64,000 nt of DNA from RHKX01 sp963745755 (GCA_963745755.1 CAVUYP010000001.1:1736001-1800000), one strand, 5' to 3'; numbered from the stretch's first letter, positions 7,009 through 16,346 are shown. Notes: generated by a model from the letters alone, not told the origin. A program made the numbers and translations.

Positions 7009-9588
7009 CTACTCGTACTGGAGCGCCTCCATGACCTCGATCTTGGCGGCGCGCCGGGCCGGCCAGATGCCGGCGATGACGCCGGCGACACCGGCCGCGA
7101 TCAGCACGAGGACGATCCCGGCGATCGGAATGCCGAGGACGAGGCCGTCGTCCTTGAGCGCCTCGACCGCGGCGATCGCGACCGCGAGTCCGATCACGGC
7201 GCCGATCAGCGCCCCGATCAGGGCCGTGATCAGCGACTCGTAGCGGACCATCCTGCGGATCTGCGAGCGCGAGGCGCCGATCGCCCGCAGCATGCCGATC
7301 TCACGGGTCCGCTCGTAGATCGTCAGCACGAGCGTGTTGACGACGCCGAACAAGCTGACGATCACCGACAACGCCAGCAGCACGTAGATCAACGCCAGCA
7401 GCTGGTTGATCCCGTCCTCCTGCTGCTGCTTGAGCTCCTCCTGGTTGCGGGCCTCCGCCTGCGGGAAGCGGTCGGCCAGCAGCGTGTCGATCCGGGCCCG
7501 GGTCGCGGCGCCGTCGGCGCCGGGCGCGAACCCGACCAGATCCGCGAAGTCCTGGCGGGCGTCGAACTGCCGTCGCAGGGTGTCGATCGGCAGCGCCAGC
7601 GTCGCGACGAGCAACTGCACGCGGTCGCGGATGCTGCCCTCGATCCGCACCGGCACCTCCTCGCCGGTCGATGTCTTCAGCGTCACCTCGTCGCCGACCG
7701 AGACGCGGTTGTCCTCCGCCCACTTCGACTCGACGATCGCCTGATCGGCGCCGAGGCCGGCCAGAGTCTCGTCCGATCCGTCGACCCAGTCGAGCTTGGC
7801 GACCTTCGTCAGCGTCGCCGGATCGAGACCGGTGATGACCCCCTTCTTCGGCGGCGCGAGCTCGATCTCGGCGCCGGCGCCGGCGATCGGCGAGACCGTC
7901 TCGACGCCGTCGATCTTCGCCACTTGACGGGCGATGTCGGACGAGATCGGCGAGAAGCCGTCGGTGTTGGCGATCGTCAGGTCGCCGGCGAAGGTCTCGT
8001 CGAGGGCGTCGCCGACCGACTTCGTCGCCGAGGCGGCGAAGACCGCCGCGAAGACGACGAGCGCGACCCCGATCATCAGCGCCGCCGAGGTCGTCGCAGT
8101 CCGGCTCGGGTTGCGCAGCGTGTTCTCGCGGGCGAGCCGTCCGGTGACGCCGCGGAGCCGCTCGATCGGCCGACCGACGAACGAGGCGAGCGGAGCAACC
8201 AGGGTGCCGGCGAGCATCGCGATGCCGACGAACAGCATGATCAGCCCGAGGCCGAGCAGCGGCAACGCCGAGCCGAACGAACCGGTCGCGAACAGGCCGG
8301 CGGCGATCGCGGCGACGCCGGCGAGGACGAGCAGACGGGCGATCCAGATCCGACGCCGACTCGGTCGCTCCTGTCGCTGGGAGTCGGCGCGCAGCGCCTC
8401 CAGCGGCGTCACCCTGGTTGCCCGGATCGCCGGCACGATCGAGGAGCCGAGCGTCGCGACGATGCCGACGATCAGCGGCACGACGATCGCCGGAGCGTTG
8501 ATGACGATCCCGGACTGGGGCAGCTCGAACCCCATCGCCTTGAACGCGCCGGTGACGAGGGCGACGAAGCCGAGCCCGGCGACGATGCCGAGCAGCGAGG
8601 CGATGATGCCGAGCAGCAGGGCCTCGCCGAAGACGGTCGTCAACACCTGCCGGGACGAGGCGCCGAGCGTCCGCAGCATCCCGAACTCGCGGGTCCGCTG
8701 GGCGACGGTGATCGAGAACGTGTTGAAGATCAGAAAGGCGCCGACGAAGACCGAGATGCCGGCGAAGACGAGCAGGAAGGTGGTCAGGAAGCTGAAGCCG
8801 TCCTTGATGTCGGCCGACTGCTGAGCTGCGTCCTCGGCCCCCGTCTTCGCCTCGGCGTCCTTCGGCAGCACCACGTTGAGGCGGGCCGACAGCTCGTCGG
8901 GCGAGACGCCGGCGGCGGCCTCGACGTCGATCGTGTCGAACTCGCCGACCTTGCCGGTGATGGCCTGCGCCTCGGGCAGCGTGAACAGCGCGAAGCTGGC
9001 GCCGCCGAGCGGCACCCCGGACCCGAAGCGGCCGATCCCCGCGAGCGTGTACTGCTTGGCGCCGCGGACGCCGCTGATCGTGATCTTCTGGCCGACCTCG
9101 TAGCCCTCCTCCTCGGCGGTGATCGAATCGATGCCGACCTCGTCGCCGGTGGCCGGAGCGGAACCCTCGATCCAGGTGAACGGGTTGAACGGCTCCGGCG
9201 AAATGCTCGCGGCGATCTGCGGCGGTCCGCCGCCGGATGGGCCGATCCGGTCGCCGTTGTCGTCGAGGATCGCGATCGAGGTCGCGTCGGAGATGCCGCC
9301 CGCGGCCTTCGCGACGCCGTCGACCGACGCGACGCGGCCGACCAGGGACTCGGGCAGCGCCGCGCCCGACTCGGGCAGGTCGAAGCCGGCGTCGAACGCC
9401 GACTTCGGCTGGATCGTCACGTCGATCCCGGCGTTGGCCTCGGCGAAGATGTCGTCGAAGGCCTTGTCGACGGAGCCCTTCAGCATGAAGGTGCCGGCGA
9501 CCATCGCCACGCCGAGCATGATCGCGAGCGCGGTCAGGGTCGCGCGCAGCTTCCGCGACGCCAGCCCGCGAAGCGCGAGGCCGAACAT
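7009..9588 (-). CDS. ABC transporter permease, FtsX/MacB-type, two-module
   Basis: 859 residues. The protein starts with a helix (about 10-35), then a large extracytoplasmic domain, a three-helix FtsX block (about 270-395, with EFGMLRTLGASSRQVL), another helix pair (about 410-470), a second extracellular domain, and a final FtsX block (about 735-850, with EIGMLRAIGASRSQIRRM). The duplicated FtsX modules are typical of MacB-like or lipoprotein-export permeases, which act mechanically on periplasmic or surface substrates. The coding sequence abuts its ATPase gene directly (stop of the ATPase at 9589-9591, start here at 9588), so the two form one transporter. Substrate unknown. Confidence 0.85.
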   Translation of the reverse strand: MFGLALRGLASRKLRATLTALAIMLGVAMVAGTFMLKGSVDKAFDDIFAEANAGIDVTIQPKSAFDAGFDLPESGAALPESLVGRVASVDGVAKAAGGISDATSIAILDDNGDRIGPSGGGPPQIAASISPEPFNPFTWIEGSAPATGDEVGIDSITAEEEGYEVGQKITISGVRGAKQYTLAGIGRFGSGVPLGGASFALFTLPEAQAITGKVGEFDTIDVEAAAGVSPDELSARLNVVLPKDAEAKTGAEDAAQQSADIKDGFSFLTTFLLVFAGISVFVGAFLIFNTFSITVAQRTREFGMLRTLGASSRQVLTTVFGEALLLGIIASLLGIVAGLGFVALVTGAFKAMGFELPQSGIVINAPAIVVPLIVGIVATLGSSIVPAIRATRVTPLEALRADSQRQERPSRRRIWIARLLVLAGVAAIAAGLFATGSFGSALPLLGLGLIMLFVGIAMLAGTLVAPLASFVGRPIERLRGVTGRLARENTLRNPSRTATTSAALMIGVALVVFAAVFAASATKSVGDALDETFAGDLTIANTDGFSPISSDIARQVAKIDGVETVSPIAGAGAEIELAPPKKGVITGLDPATLTKVAKLDWVDGSDETLAGLGADQAIVESKWAEDNRVSVGDEVTLKTSTGEEVPVRIEGSIRDRVQLLVATLALPIDTLRRQFDARQDFADLVGFAPGADGAATRARIDTLLADRFPQAEARNQEELKQQQEDGINQLLALIYVLLALSVIVSLFGVVNTLVLTIYERTREIGMLRAIGASRSQIRRMVRYESLITALIGALIGAVIGLAVAIAAVEALKDDGLVLGIPIAGIVLVLIAAGVAGVIAGIWPARRAAKIEVMEALQYE

Positions 9589-10350
9589 CTAGAGGTCCCG
9601 CATCAGTCCGATGACGTCGTCCTCGCCCTCGACCCTCTCGTCGGCGGCGACCCGGCCGTCGGCGAGGACGATCACCCGGTCCGCGACGGCGGCGACCTTC
9701 GGGTCGTGGGTGACAACGACGACCGTCTGCCCGAATTCATCGACCGAGGCCCGCAGCAGCTCGAGCACGCCGCTGCCGGATTTCGAGTCGAGATTGCCGG
9801 TCGGCTCGTCGGCGAAGACGACCGCCGGGCGGGCGACGAGCGCGCGGGCGATCGCGACCCGCTGTTGCTGTCCGCCGGAGAGCTCGGCGGGGCGATGGGT
9901 CGCGCGGTCGCTGAGGCCGACCGTGTCGAGGAGGCGCTCGAGCCAGGCGTCGTCGGCGTCGCGGCCGGCGATCTTCAGCGGCAGCTCGACGTTCTCGGCC
10001 GCGTTGAGGACCGGGACGAGGTTGAAGAACTGGAAGATGAAGCCGAGCTTGTCGCGGCGCAGCGCCGTCAGCCCCTTGTCATCGAGCGCCGTCACCTCGA
10101 CGCCGTCGATCCAGGCCTCGCCGCCGGTCGGCTTGTCGAGGCCGGCGAGCAGGTGCATCAGCGTCGACTTGCCGGAACCGGAAGGGCCGACTATCGCGGT
10201 GAACTCGCCGGCGGGGAAGTCGAGGCTGACGTCGCGCAACGCGTCGACGGCGGCCTCGCCCTCGCCGAAGCGACGGCTCAGGCCGCGACAGGAGACGATC
10301 GCGGGCCGATCGCCGTCGCCGCCCGCGGGCTCTGTACCTCGGTCCGCCAC
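9589..10350 (-). CDS. ABC transporter ATPase (MacB/LolD type)
   Basis: 253 residues starting at GTG. Walker A is GPSGSGKS, the signature is LSGGQQQR, Walker B is VVFADEPTGNLD, and the H-loop is VVVTHD. The Q-loop FQFFNLVPVLNAAENVELP is the hallmark of the MacB/LolD group. It energises the two-module FtsX permease directly downstream. The C-terminus carries an acidic tail (VEGEDD). Confidence 0.9.
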   Translation of the reverse strand: MADRGTEPAGGDGDRPAIVSCRGLSRRFGEGEAAVDALRDVSLDFPAGEFTAIVGPSGSGKSTLMHLLAGLDKPTGGEAWIDGVEVTALDDKGLTALRRDKLGFIFQFFNLVPVLNAAENVELPLKIAGRDADDAWLERLLDTVGLSDRATHRPAELSGGQQQRVAIARALVARPAVVFADEPTGNLDSKSGSGVLELLRASVDEFGQTVVVVTHDPKVAAVADRVIVLADGRVAADERVEGEDDVIGLMRDL

Positions 10351-10411
10351 GGGGGCGAGGTTAATGGCTTTGACGTGAGAGGATCAGGGCGAGCGGAAAG
10401 GAGAGTTGACG

Positions 10412-10711
10412 ATGGCGAGAGCGGAGTTGATCGGGCGGGTCAGAGAGCGGCTTCCCGGAGTCAGGCTGATCGGATTCGAGGTCCGGGCCGGGACCGCCCG
10501 CGGGCCGGCCGTGCTCGGACCGACCGTCTCGGCGCCGGTCGCAGTCGGGGCGCTGGCGGTCGGCGCCGTCGCCGTCGGGGCGCTGGCGATCGGCCGGCTC
10601 GCGGTCGGCCGGGCGACGGTCGGGCACCTGCGGATCGAGGAGCTCGAGGTTGGGCGCCTGCGCGTCGGCGAGCTCGAGGTCGAGGGCCGCAACGACGTGG
10701 AGCAGCCGTGA
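10412..10711 (+). CDS. Small pentapeptide-like repeat protein
   Basis: 99 residues starting at ATG 10412, preceded by GGAG at 10400-10403 (8-base spacing). From about residue 38 to the C-terminus the chain is a regular five-residue repeat of form x-(V/I)-G-x-L (AVGAL, AVGAV, AVGAL, AIGRL, AVGRA, TVGHL, RIEEL, EVGRL, RVGEL). This recalls the pentapeptide-repeat right-handed beta-helix, but the canonical A-(D/N)-L-x-x pattern is absent. Surface charge increases along the helix. Its stop overlaps the GTG of the next gene (GTGA), so translation is coupled to the metallophosphoesterase. Function unknown. Confidence 0.7.
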   Translation: MARAELIGRVRERLPGVRLIGFEVRAGTARGPAVLGPTVSAPVAVGALAVGAVAVGALAIGRLAVGRATVGHLRIEELEVGRLRVGELEVEGRNDVEQP

Positions 10712-11310
10712 AGCTCCTCGCCTTCAGCGATCTCCATCGCGACCTCGCCGCCGCCGCCGACCTGACCGCGCGCAGCGCCGAGGCCGACGTCGTCATCGGA
10801 GCCGGCGACTTCGCATCGGTCCACGAGGGGCTCGACGAGATGATCGCCGCACTGGCGACGATCACGACGCCCACCCTGCTCGTCCCCGGCAACAACGAGA
10901 CCGAGCAGGCGCTGCGCGAGGCGGTCGCCACGGCCGGCTGGGACGCCGCCACGGTCCTGCACGGGAGCGGAGCGGATATCGACGGCATCGCCTTCTACGG
11001 GCTCGGCGCCGGCGTGCCGACGACGCCGTGGGACTGGAGCTTCGACCTCAGCGAGGAGGAGGCCGCGGAGCGGCTCGCCGCCTGCCCGGCCGGCGCCGTC
11101 CTGATCGTCCACTCGCCGCCGCAGGGCCACTGCGACCGATCCTCGTCGGGCGATCACCTCGGCAGCGCCGCGATCCTCGCCGCGATCGAGGCCAAGGATC
11201 CGCCCCTGGTCGTCTGTGGACACATCCACGAGGCCTGGGGGGAACGTTCGACGATCGGCGAATCGGCGATCGCCAACCTCGGCCCGGGCGGGGCCGAGTT
11301 CGAGATCTGA
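10708..11310 (+). CDS. Metallophosphoesterase, GNNE variant
   Basis: 200 residues starting at GTG 10708, overlapping the previous stop by four bases. Motifs in order: FSDLHRD, GAGDF, PGNNETE, VHSPPQGH and CGHIHEAWG. The third motif reads G-N-N-E where the fold usually has G-N-H-D/E. The metal-ligand Asn is kept, but the His that stabilises the transition state is replaced, as in some archaeal and actinobacterial groups. It belongs to a likely four-gene run: repeat protein, this gene, PPK2 (11 bases on), then the acyl-CoA dehydrogenase. Confidence 0.75.
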   Translation: MKLLAFSDLHRDLAAAADLTARSAEADVVIGAGDFASVHEGLDEMIAALATITTPTLLVPGNNETEQALREAVATAGWDAATVLHGSGADIDGIAFYGLGAGVPTTPWDWSFDLSEEEAAERLAACPAGAVLIVHSPPQGHCDRSSSGDHLGSAAILAAIEAKDPPLVVCGHIHEAWGERSTIGESAIANLGPGGAEFEI

Positions 11311-11321
11311 GGAGGAGCGAC

Positions 11322-12155
11322 ATGGGCAAGAACAAGAACGGAAGAGAGAGGAAGGAGAAGAAGCTCCCGCGCGACCTCTACGAGGCCGAGCTCTACGAGC
11401 TCCAGGTCCGCCTCGTGCAGATGGTCGACTGGGTGAAGCGCGAAGGGGTGCGGGTGGCGATCGTCTTCGAGGGCCGCGACGCGGCCGGCAAGGGCGGCGT
11501 CATCAAGCGGATCAACGAGTACGTCTCGCCGCGGGTCGTGCGGACGGTCGCGCTGCCGGCCCCCTCCGATCGCGAGCGGACCGAGTGGTACTTCCAGCGC
11601 TACATCGCCCACCTGCCCGCCGCCGGCGAGCTCGTCCTCTTCGACCGCTCCTGGTACAACCGCGCCGGCGTCGAGAAGGTGCTCGGCTTCTGCTCGGCCG
11701 ACGAACACCAGCGGTTCCTCCGTCAGTGCCCGACGTTCGAGCGGATGCTCGTCGACGACGGCATCATCCTGCTCAAGTACTGGTTCTCGGTCTCGGAGAA
11801 GGAGCAGGCCCGGCGTTTCGAGGCGCGGATCGACGACCCTCTCAAGCAGTGGAAGCTGTCGCCGACCGACCTCTACTCGCGCAGCCACTGGGTCGACTAC
11901 TCGCGCGCCAAGGACGAGATGTTCATCCACACCGACATCCCCGAGGCCCGCTGGCACGTCGTCGAGTCCGACATCAAGCGCAACACCCGGATCAACTGCA
12001 TCTCGCACCTGCTCGACAACATCCCGTACGAGCACGCCGAACAGAAGCGGGTGAAGCTGCCGAAGGTGCAGAGCGACCAGGGATACAGACGGCCGCCCGA
12101 GGACCTCTACGCCTACGTACCCGACATCGCGGCGAGACTGATCGCGGGGAGCTGA
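11322..12155 (+). CDS. ppk2: Polyphosphate kinase 2
   Basis: 277 residues. It transfers phosphate between polyphosphate and a nucleoside diphosphate or monophosphate. Seen: Walker A GRDAAGKGG (51-59), LFDRSWYNRAGVE with the family D108-R109 pair, a basic N-terminus, and a C-terminal block ending YAYVPDIAARL. The length fits the short single-domain PPK2 class. An excellent GGAGGAG lies seven bases before the ATG. The gene follows a phosphoesterase in a probable operon, which suggests a phosphate or nucleotide-storage context. Confidence 0.9.
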   Translation: MGKNKNGRERKEKKLPRDLYEAELYELQVRLVQMVDWVKREGVRVAIVFEGRDAAGKGGVIKRINEYVSPRVVRTVALPAPSDRERTEWYFQRYIAHLPAAGELVLFDRSWYNRAGVEKVLGFCSADEHQRFLRQCPTFERMLVDDGIILLKYWFSVSEKEQARRFEARIDDPLKQWKLSPTDLYSRSHWVDYSRAKDEMFIHTDIPEARWHVVESDIKRNTRINCISHLLDNIPYEHAEQKRVKLPKVQSDQGYRRPPEDLYAYVPDIAARLIAGS

Positions 12156-12178
12156 GCAGCTCCGGATAGTCTGCGCCG

Positions 12179-13963
12179 ATGTCGACCACCGAGAGCGCCC
12201 CGCCCGGATCCGCAGCCGCCGGCGGCGAGGGGATCCCCGGCGACGGCCTGATCCTCGATCCGAACGCGCCGCGATTCGACCATCTCGAGCGTCGCGACCG
12301 GGAGGCGATCGAGGCGACTATCGCCTGGTTCGAGGAACGCGGGAAGGTCGCGCTCAAGGATGCCGACCGCGAGCATCGCTGGTACTCCGACTACCTCGCG
12401 TTCCAGGCGCGGGAGGGGATCTTCTCGCGGTTCCTGACCCCGGCACGGGACGGCGGCGGCGATCCGGAGCGGCGCTGGGACACGCAGCGGATCTGCGCCT
12501 TCAACGAGGTCTCGGCCTTCTACGGGCTCGCCTACTGGTACACGTGGCAGGTCACGATCCTCGGCCTCGGCCCGATCTTCCAGTCCGAGAACGAGGCCGC
12601 CCGGGCCCGCGCCGCGCGGCTGCTCGCCGGCGGCGAGATCTTCGCGTTCGGCCTCTCCGAACGCGCCCACGGCGCCGACATCTACTCGACCGACATGGTC
12701 CTCGGGCCGGTCGAGTCGGGCAACGGCTGGCTCGCGAACGGCGGCAAGTACTACATCGGCAACGGCAACGAGGCGGCGATGGTCTCGGTGTTCGGGCGGA
12801 TCGACGGCATCGAGGGGGCCGACGGCTACGCGTTCTTCGCCGCCGACTCGCGGCACCCGAGCTACGAGCTGATCCGCAACGTCGTCAACTCGCAGAACTA
12901 CGTCAGCCAGTTCGAGCTGCACGACTACCCGGTCACGCCCGAGGACGTCCTCCACAGCGGCCCCGGTGCGTTCGACGCGGCGCTGAACACGGTCAACATC
13001 GGCAAGTTCAACCTCGGCTTCGCCTCGATCGGGATCTGCGAGCACGCCCTGCACGAGGCGATCACCCATGCCGACTCGCGGATCCTCTACGGGATCCGCG
13101 TCACCGACTTCCCGCACGTCCGCCAGGCGTTCGCCGACAGCTACGCCCGGCTGATCGCGATGAAGCTGTTCGCCAACCGGGCGATCGACTACATGCGCAC
13201 CGCCTCCCCCGACGACCGCCGCTACCTGCTCTTCAACCCGCTGACGAAGATGAAGGTGACGACCGAGGGCGAGCGGGTGATCGACGCGCTCTGGGACGTG
13301 ATGGCGGCGAAGGGCTTCGAACGCGACATGTTCTTCGAGATGGCGGCCAAGGACATCCGCGGCCTGCCGAAGCTCGAGGGGACCGTGCACGTCAACATGG
13401 CGCTCGTCCTCAAGTTCATGGCGTCGTACCTGTTCGACCCCGGCGCCGACATCGAGCCGCCGCCGCGCACGCTCGCCGCCGGCGACGACGAGTTCCTGTT
13501 CCGCCAGGGCCCGGCCCGCGGGCTCGGCAAGATCCGCTTCAGCGATTGGCGCGCCGCCTTCGAGCCGTTCGCCGGCGTGCCCAACGTCGCCCGCTTCGCC
13601 GAGCTCGCGGAGTCCTTCAAGTCGCTGCTCGTCGACGCCGCGCCGGGCGAGCAGCAGCAGCGGGACCTCGACTACCTGCTCACCCTCGGCGAGCTATTCA
13701 CGCTGATCCCCTACGGCCAGCTGATCTGCGAGCAGGCCGCTTTCGTCGGCCTTCCCGCCGACACGCTCGACCAGATCTTCGACGTCCTGATCCGCGACTT
13801 CTCGGCCTACGCCACTCAGCTCCACGGCAAGACCTCGGCGACCGACACCCAGGCCGAATGGGCGCGGGGGGCGATCACCCGCCCGGTCGTCGACGGCGAC
13901 CGCTTCGACGCGGTGTTCGCGAAGGTCCGGGGCCTGGCCGGGACCTACGAGATGCGGGGATAA
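12179..13963 (+). CDS. Acyl-CoA dehydrogenase family protein
   Basis: 594 residues, longer than the usual 380-400 and closer to acyl-CoA oxidase-type members. Seen: a helical N-terminal domain, then the beta-domain segment FAFGLSERAHGADIYSTDM, LANGGKYYIGNGNEAAMVSVFGR (the usual G-x-K-x-x-I-x-x-G pattern), and a C-terminal helical domain with NIGKFNLGFASIGICEHAL. About 190 residues follow that core and have no clear assignment. It should use FAD to oxidise an acyl-CoA or similar thioester. It begins 23 bases after ppk2 and ends at a hairpin. Confidence 0.8.
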   Translation: MSTTESAPPGSAAAGGEGIPGDGLILDPNAPRFDHLERRDREAIEATIAWFEERGKVALKDADREHRWYSDYLAFQAREGIFSRFLTPARDGGGDPERRWDTQRICAFNEVSAFYGLAYWYTWQVTILGLGPIFQSENEAARARAARLLAGGEIFAFGLSERAHGADIYSTDMVLGPVESGNGWLANGGKYYIGNGNEAAMVSVFGRIDGIEGADGYAFFAADSRHPSYELIRNVVNSQNYVSQFELHDYPVTPEDVLHSGPGAFDAALNTVNIGKFNLGFASIGICEHALHEAITHADSRILYGIRVTDFPHVRQAFADSYARLIAMKLFANRAIDYMRTASPDDRRYLLFNPLTKMKVTTEGERVIDALWDVMAAKGFERDMFFEMAAKDIRGLPKLEGTVHVNMALVLKFMASYLFDPGADIEPPPRTLAAGDDEFLFRQGPARGLGKIRFSDWRAAFEPFAGVPNVARFAELAESFKSLLVDAAPGEQQQRDLDYLLTLGELFTLIPYGQLICEQAAFVGLPADTLDQIFDVLIRDFSAYATQLHGKTSATDTQAEWARGAITRPVVDGDRFDAVFAKVRGLAGTYEMRG

Positions 13964-13965
13964 CC

Positions 13966-13991
13966 CCGGCGGGATCGTCCGGTCCCGCCGG
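13966..13991 (+). terminator. Hairpin after the acyl-CoA dehydrogenase gene
   Basis: CCGGCGGGA (13966-13974) pairs perfectly with TCCCGCCGG (13983-13991) around an 8-base loop. It starts three bases after the TAA stop. Confidence 0.6.
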
Positions 13992-14047
13992 TCGGCGCGG
14001 CGATGTGGACGGGAGGAGACGTGTGTCGGGCCCAGCCGGCTTCCGGC

Positions 14048-14091
14048 AGTGCCTGAGATTCGGCCGTCATATCGGAGCGATCTCAGGCGCT
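14048..14091. terminator. Shared hairpin between convergent genes
   Basis: AGTGCCTGAGAT (14048-14059) pairs with ATCTCAGGCGCT (14080-14091) with one wobble pair and a 20-base loop. It lies just beyond the stop of the minus-strand serine hydrolase and can serve both directions. Confidence 0.55.
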
Positions 14092-14096
14092 GAGCG

Positions 14097-15431
14097 CTAG
14101 CCGGGCCGCTCGGACTCGGGCAGCTTCGGCATCTCGCTGGTGATCCGCTGCATCGTGCCGAGGAAGCGGTGCATCTCCGGGTAGAGGATCGGCTTGCCGT
14201 TGTTGAGCACGGCGACCGAGATCGCCCGCTCCGGATCGGCCCAGGCGAGCATGTTCGTGAAGCCGAGGTGGCCGAAGGCATGCTGGGTGTCGAGGCCGTA
14301 GAGGCTGAGCACGCGAGCGCCGAGCATCAGCCCGTAGGAGAAGCGGGTCGGGAACCCGAGCGAGAGATCGACCTCGAGGTGGGCACGCTCGACGAGCGCC
14401 CGGGCGATCGTCTCCGGCTCGATGACGCGAACGCCGTCGAGCTCGCCGCCGCGGCGCATCAGCTCGAAGAACCGGGAGAGCTCGTTGGCGGTCGTAATCG
14501 TGTTCGCGGCAGGAACGATCCCGGTCAGGTAGCGGGGATCGTTGGTCGTCTCGACGAGATCGTCGAGGTCGGTGCCGAGGGCGCGGCTGAGCAGCGTCGA
14601 CAGCGGCGGTGCCGTCGGCGGGCCGGTGATGTAGTTGACGGCGACAGCGTCGATGTCGCCGGCGGCGACGCCGTAGTTCGTCCAGCGGAAGTCGAGCGGA
14701 TCGAGGAATTCCTCGGCCAGCACCGTGCGGATGTCCTTGCCGGTGACGCGGTGGACCACCTCGCCGAGGATGAAGCCGCCGGAGACGGCGTGATAGGCGA
14801 GCTGGGTGCCGGGCAGCATCGCCGGCTTGGCGTCGCAGAGGACCTCGCAGAGGTACTCGCGGTCGTCGATGTTGGCGAGGTCGAGGGCCTCGCGGGGGAG
14901 GTTCGGGACGCCCGCCTTGTGGGCGAGGACGTGGCCGATCGTGATGTTGCGCTTGCCGTGCCGCTCGTAGCCGGGGATGTGCTCGGCGATCGGGTCCTCG
15001 AGGTGGAGCAGCCCCTTCTCGCAGAGCTTGTGGACGACGAACGCGGTGATCGCCTTCGAGGTCGAGTAGACGCAGAACGGCGTCTCGGTGGTGGCGAGCA
15101 GCTTCTCGGCGTCGCCGCCGTCGCGGGGACCGTTGCCGCGCGCATGCCCGATCGCGCGGTCGAGGATCACCTCGCCGTTGCGGCGGACGCAGACCTGAAG
15201 CGCCGGGTGGACGCCGCTCCGGTACCAGTCGGTCGTCGCCCTCCAGATCGCCTCGACGTTGCCGGACTCGACCCCGCCGGCGGCGGGGTCGGCCTCGGCG
15301 CCGATCGTCGTTATCGAATCGAGGTCCTTCGGGATCCGCGCCCGGCGGAGCAGATCGGGGAGGACCGGCAGGCGCGGAACCGTCGGCAGCCGGTTCAGCG
15401 CCGCCAGGCCAGGCGGCAGGGTCGGCTTCAA
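14097..15431 (-). CDS. Serine hydrolase, beta-lactamase class C / esterase family
   Basis: 444 residues. Catalytic motifs: STSK (Ser nucleophile and Lys, near residue 125), YHAVSG (the Tyr-x-x-Ser position) and HAFGH near the end, in place of the K-T-G box. This set is usual for the EstB/penicillin-binding-protein-like esterases rather than true beta-lactamases. No signal peptide is present, so a cytosolic esterase or lipase role is more likely. It starts at TTG, with GGAG six bases before it. It may be co-transcribed with the SDR gene upstream. Confidence 0.8.
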   Translation of the reverse strand: MKPTLPPGLAALNRLPTVPRLPVLPDLLRRARIPKDLDSITTIGAEADPAAGGVESGNVEAIWRATTDWYRSGVHPALQVCVRRNGEVILDRAIGHARGNGPRDGGDAEKLLATTETPFCVYSTSKAITAFVVHKLCEKGLLHLEDPIAEHIPGYERHGKRNITIGHVLAHKAGVPNLPREALDLANIDDREYLCEVLCDAKPAMLPGTQLAYHAVSGGFILGEVVHRVTGKDIRTVLAEEFLDPLDFRWTNYGVAAGDIDAVAVNYITGPPTAPPLSTLLSRALGTDLDDLVETTNDPRYLTGIVPAANTITTANELSRFFELMRRGGELDGVRVIEPETIARALVERAHLEVDLSLGFPTRFSYGLMLGARVLSLYGLDTQHAFGHLGFTNMLAWADPERAISVAVLNNGKPILYPEMHRFLGTMQRITSEMPKLPESERPG

Positions 15432-15464
15432 CGCGGCTCCGCCACCGGCCGGCGCGCGCCCGGC

Positions 15465-16346
15465 TCAGCCCTTGCCGGCGGTCTGCTCGGGGGCGGAGGC
15501 CTCGGACGTGCTCTTCGCCGCCCGGTCCTCGTAGGCGGCGCGCTCGCGCTCATCGACCTCGGCCAGCACCTTGTCGGCCTTCATGAACCGGGCGATCGCC
15601 TCGCGACCGCTGCGCGGGACGAGGTTGAGGATCACCGAGATCCCGGCCGAGGACTTCGGCACCCAGACGTCGAAGCGGTTCGTCTCGATCGCCTCGACGA
15701 TCGCCTCGGCGACCTCTTCCGGCTCGAGCTTCTTGACGCCGCGGGTGTCGGTGAGGCCGCTGCCGAGCTCGGTGTTGACGACGGCCGGCATCACGCAGGA
15801 GACCTCGATTCCCTTGTCGACGTTCTCGAGCCTGACGGCCTCGCTGAGGCCGACGACGGCGTGCTTGGTCGCGCAGTAGGTGGCACCGCCCGGCAGCCCC
15901 GCCTTGCCGGCCTGGCTGGCGATGTTGACGATGTGGCCGCTGCCCCGCGGCAGCATCCGCTCGAGCGCGAGCTTGGTGCCGAAGATGACGCCATGGAGGT
16001 TGATGTCGACCATCGTCTTCGCGGTCTCGTCGCTCTCCTCCACGAACGGGCCCACCGGCATGATCCCGGCGTTGTTGATCAACACGTCGATCGGCCCGAG
16101 CTCCTTCTCGGCGCTGTCGAGGAAGCGGCTGAACGAATCGCGATCGGTGACGTCGAGCTCGAAGGCGACGGCGTTGCCGCCGAGCTCGGCGGCGGTCTCC
16201 TCGGCGAGGTCGAGGTGGATGTCGCCGATCGCAACCCGGGCGCCGCGGCGAATCAGCGCCTGCGCGGTGGACTTGCCGATCCCGCGGGCACCGCCCGTGA
16301 TCGCTACGACCTTCCCCGCTACCGACTTGACCTGCTTGCGCGCCAC
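15465..16346 (-). CDS. Short-chain dehydrogenase/reductase
   Basis: 293 residues of a classical SDR: TGGARGIGKST for NAD(P) binding, DVT, NNAGI, a Ser in NIASQAGK, and YCATK with the catalytic Tyr and Lys. GTG 16346 is chosen because AGAGGAG lies seven bases before it; a longer TTG frame to 16385 has no such site. The C-terminus carries about 60 extra residues (basic and acidic, VLAEVDERERAAYEDRAAK) beyond the core fold, typical of actinobacterial SDRs that act on long-chain or hydrophobic substrates. Substrate unknown. Confidence 0.85.
   Translation of the reverse strand: MARKQVKSVAGKVVAITGGARGIGKSTAQALIRRGARVAIGDIHLDLAEETAAELGGNAVAFELDVTDRDSFSRFLDSAEKELGPIDVLINNAGIMPVGPFVEESDETAKTMVDINLHGVIFGTKLALERMLPRGSGHIVNIASQAGKAGLPGGATYCATKHAVVGLSEAVRLENVDKGIEVSCVMPAVVNTELGSGLTDTRGVKKLEPEEVAEAIVEAIETNRFDVWVPKSSAGISVILNLVPRSGREAIARFMKADKVLAEVDERERAAYEDRAAKSTSEASAPEQTAGKG

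Noticed and set aside
10461..10700. Tandem DNA repeat or CRISPR-like array inside the small repeat gene
   Set aside because: The 15-base period simply encodes the five-residue protein repeat. The units vary at synonymous positions and there are no spacers.
7924..11310. Open frame of 1,128 codons on the plus strand
   Set aside because: Antisense shadow of the ABC permease and ATPase genes; its translation is Arg/Asp/Gly-rich with no domain. Only its last 200 codons are the real metallophosphoesterase.
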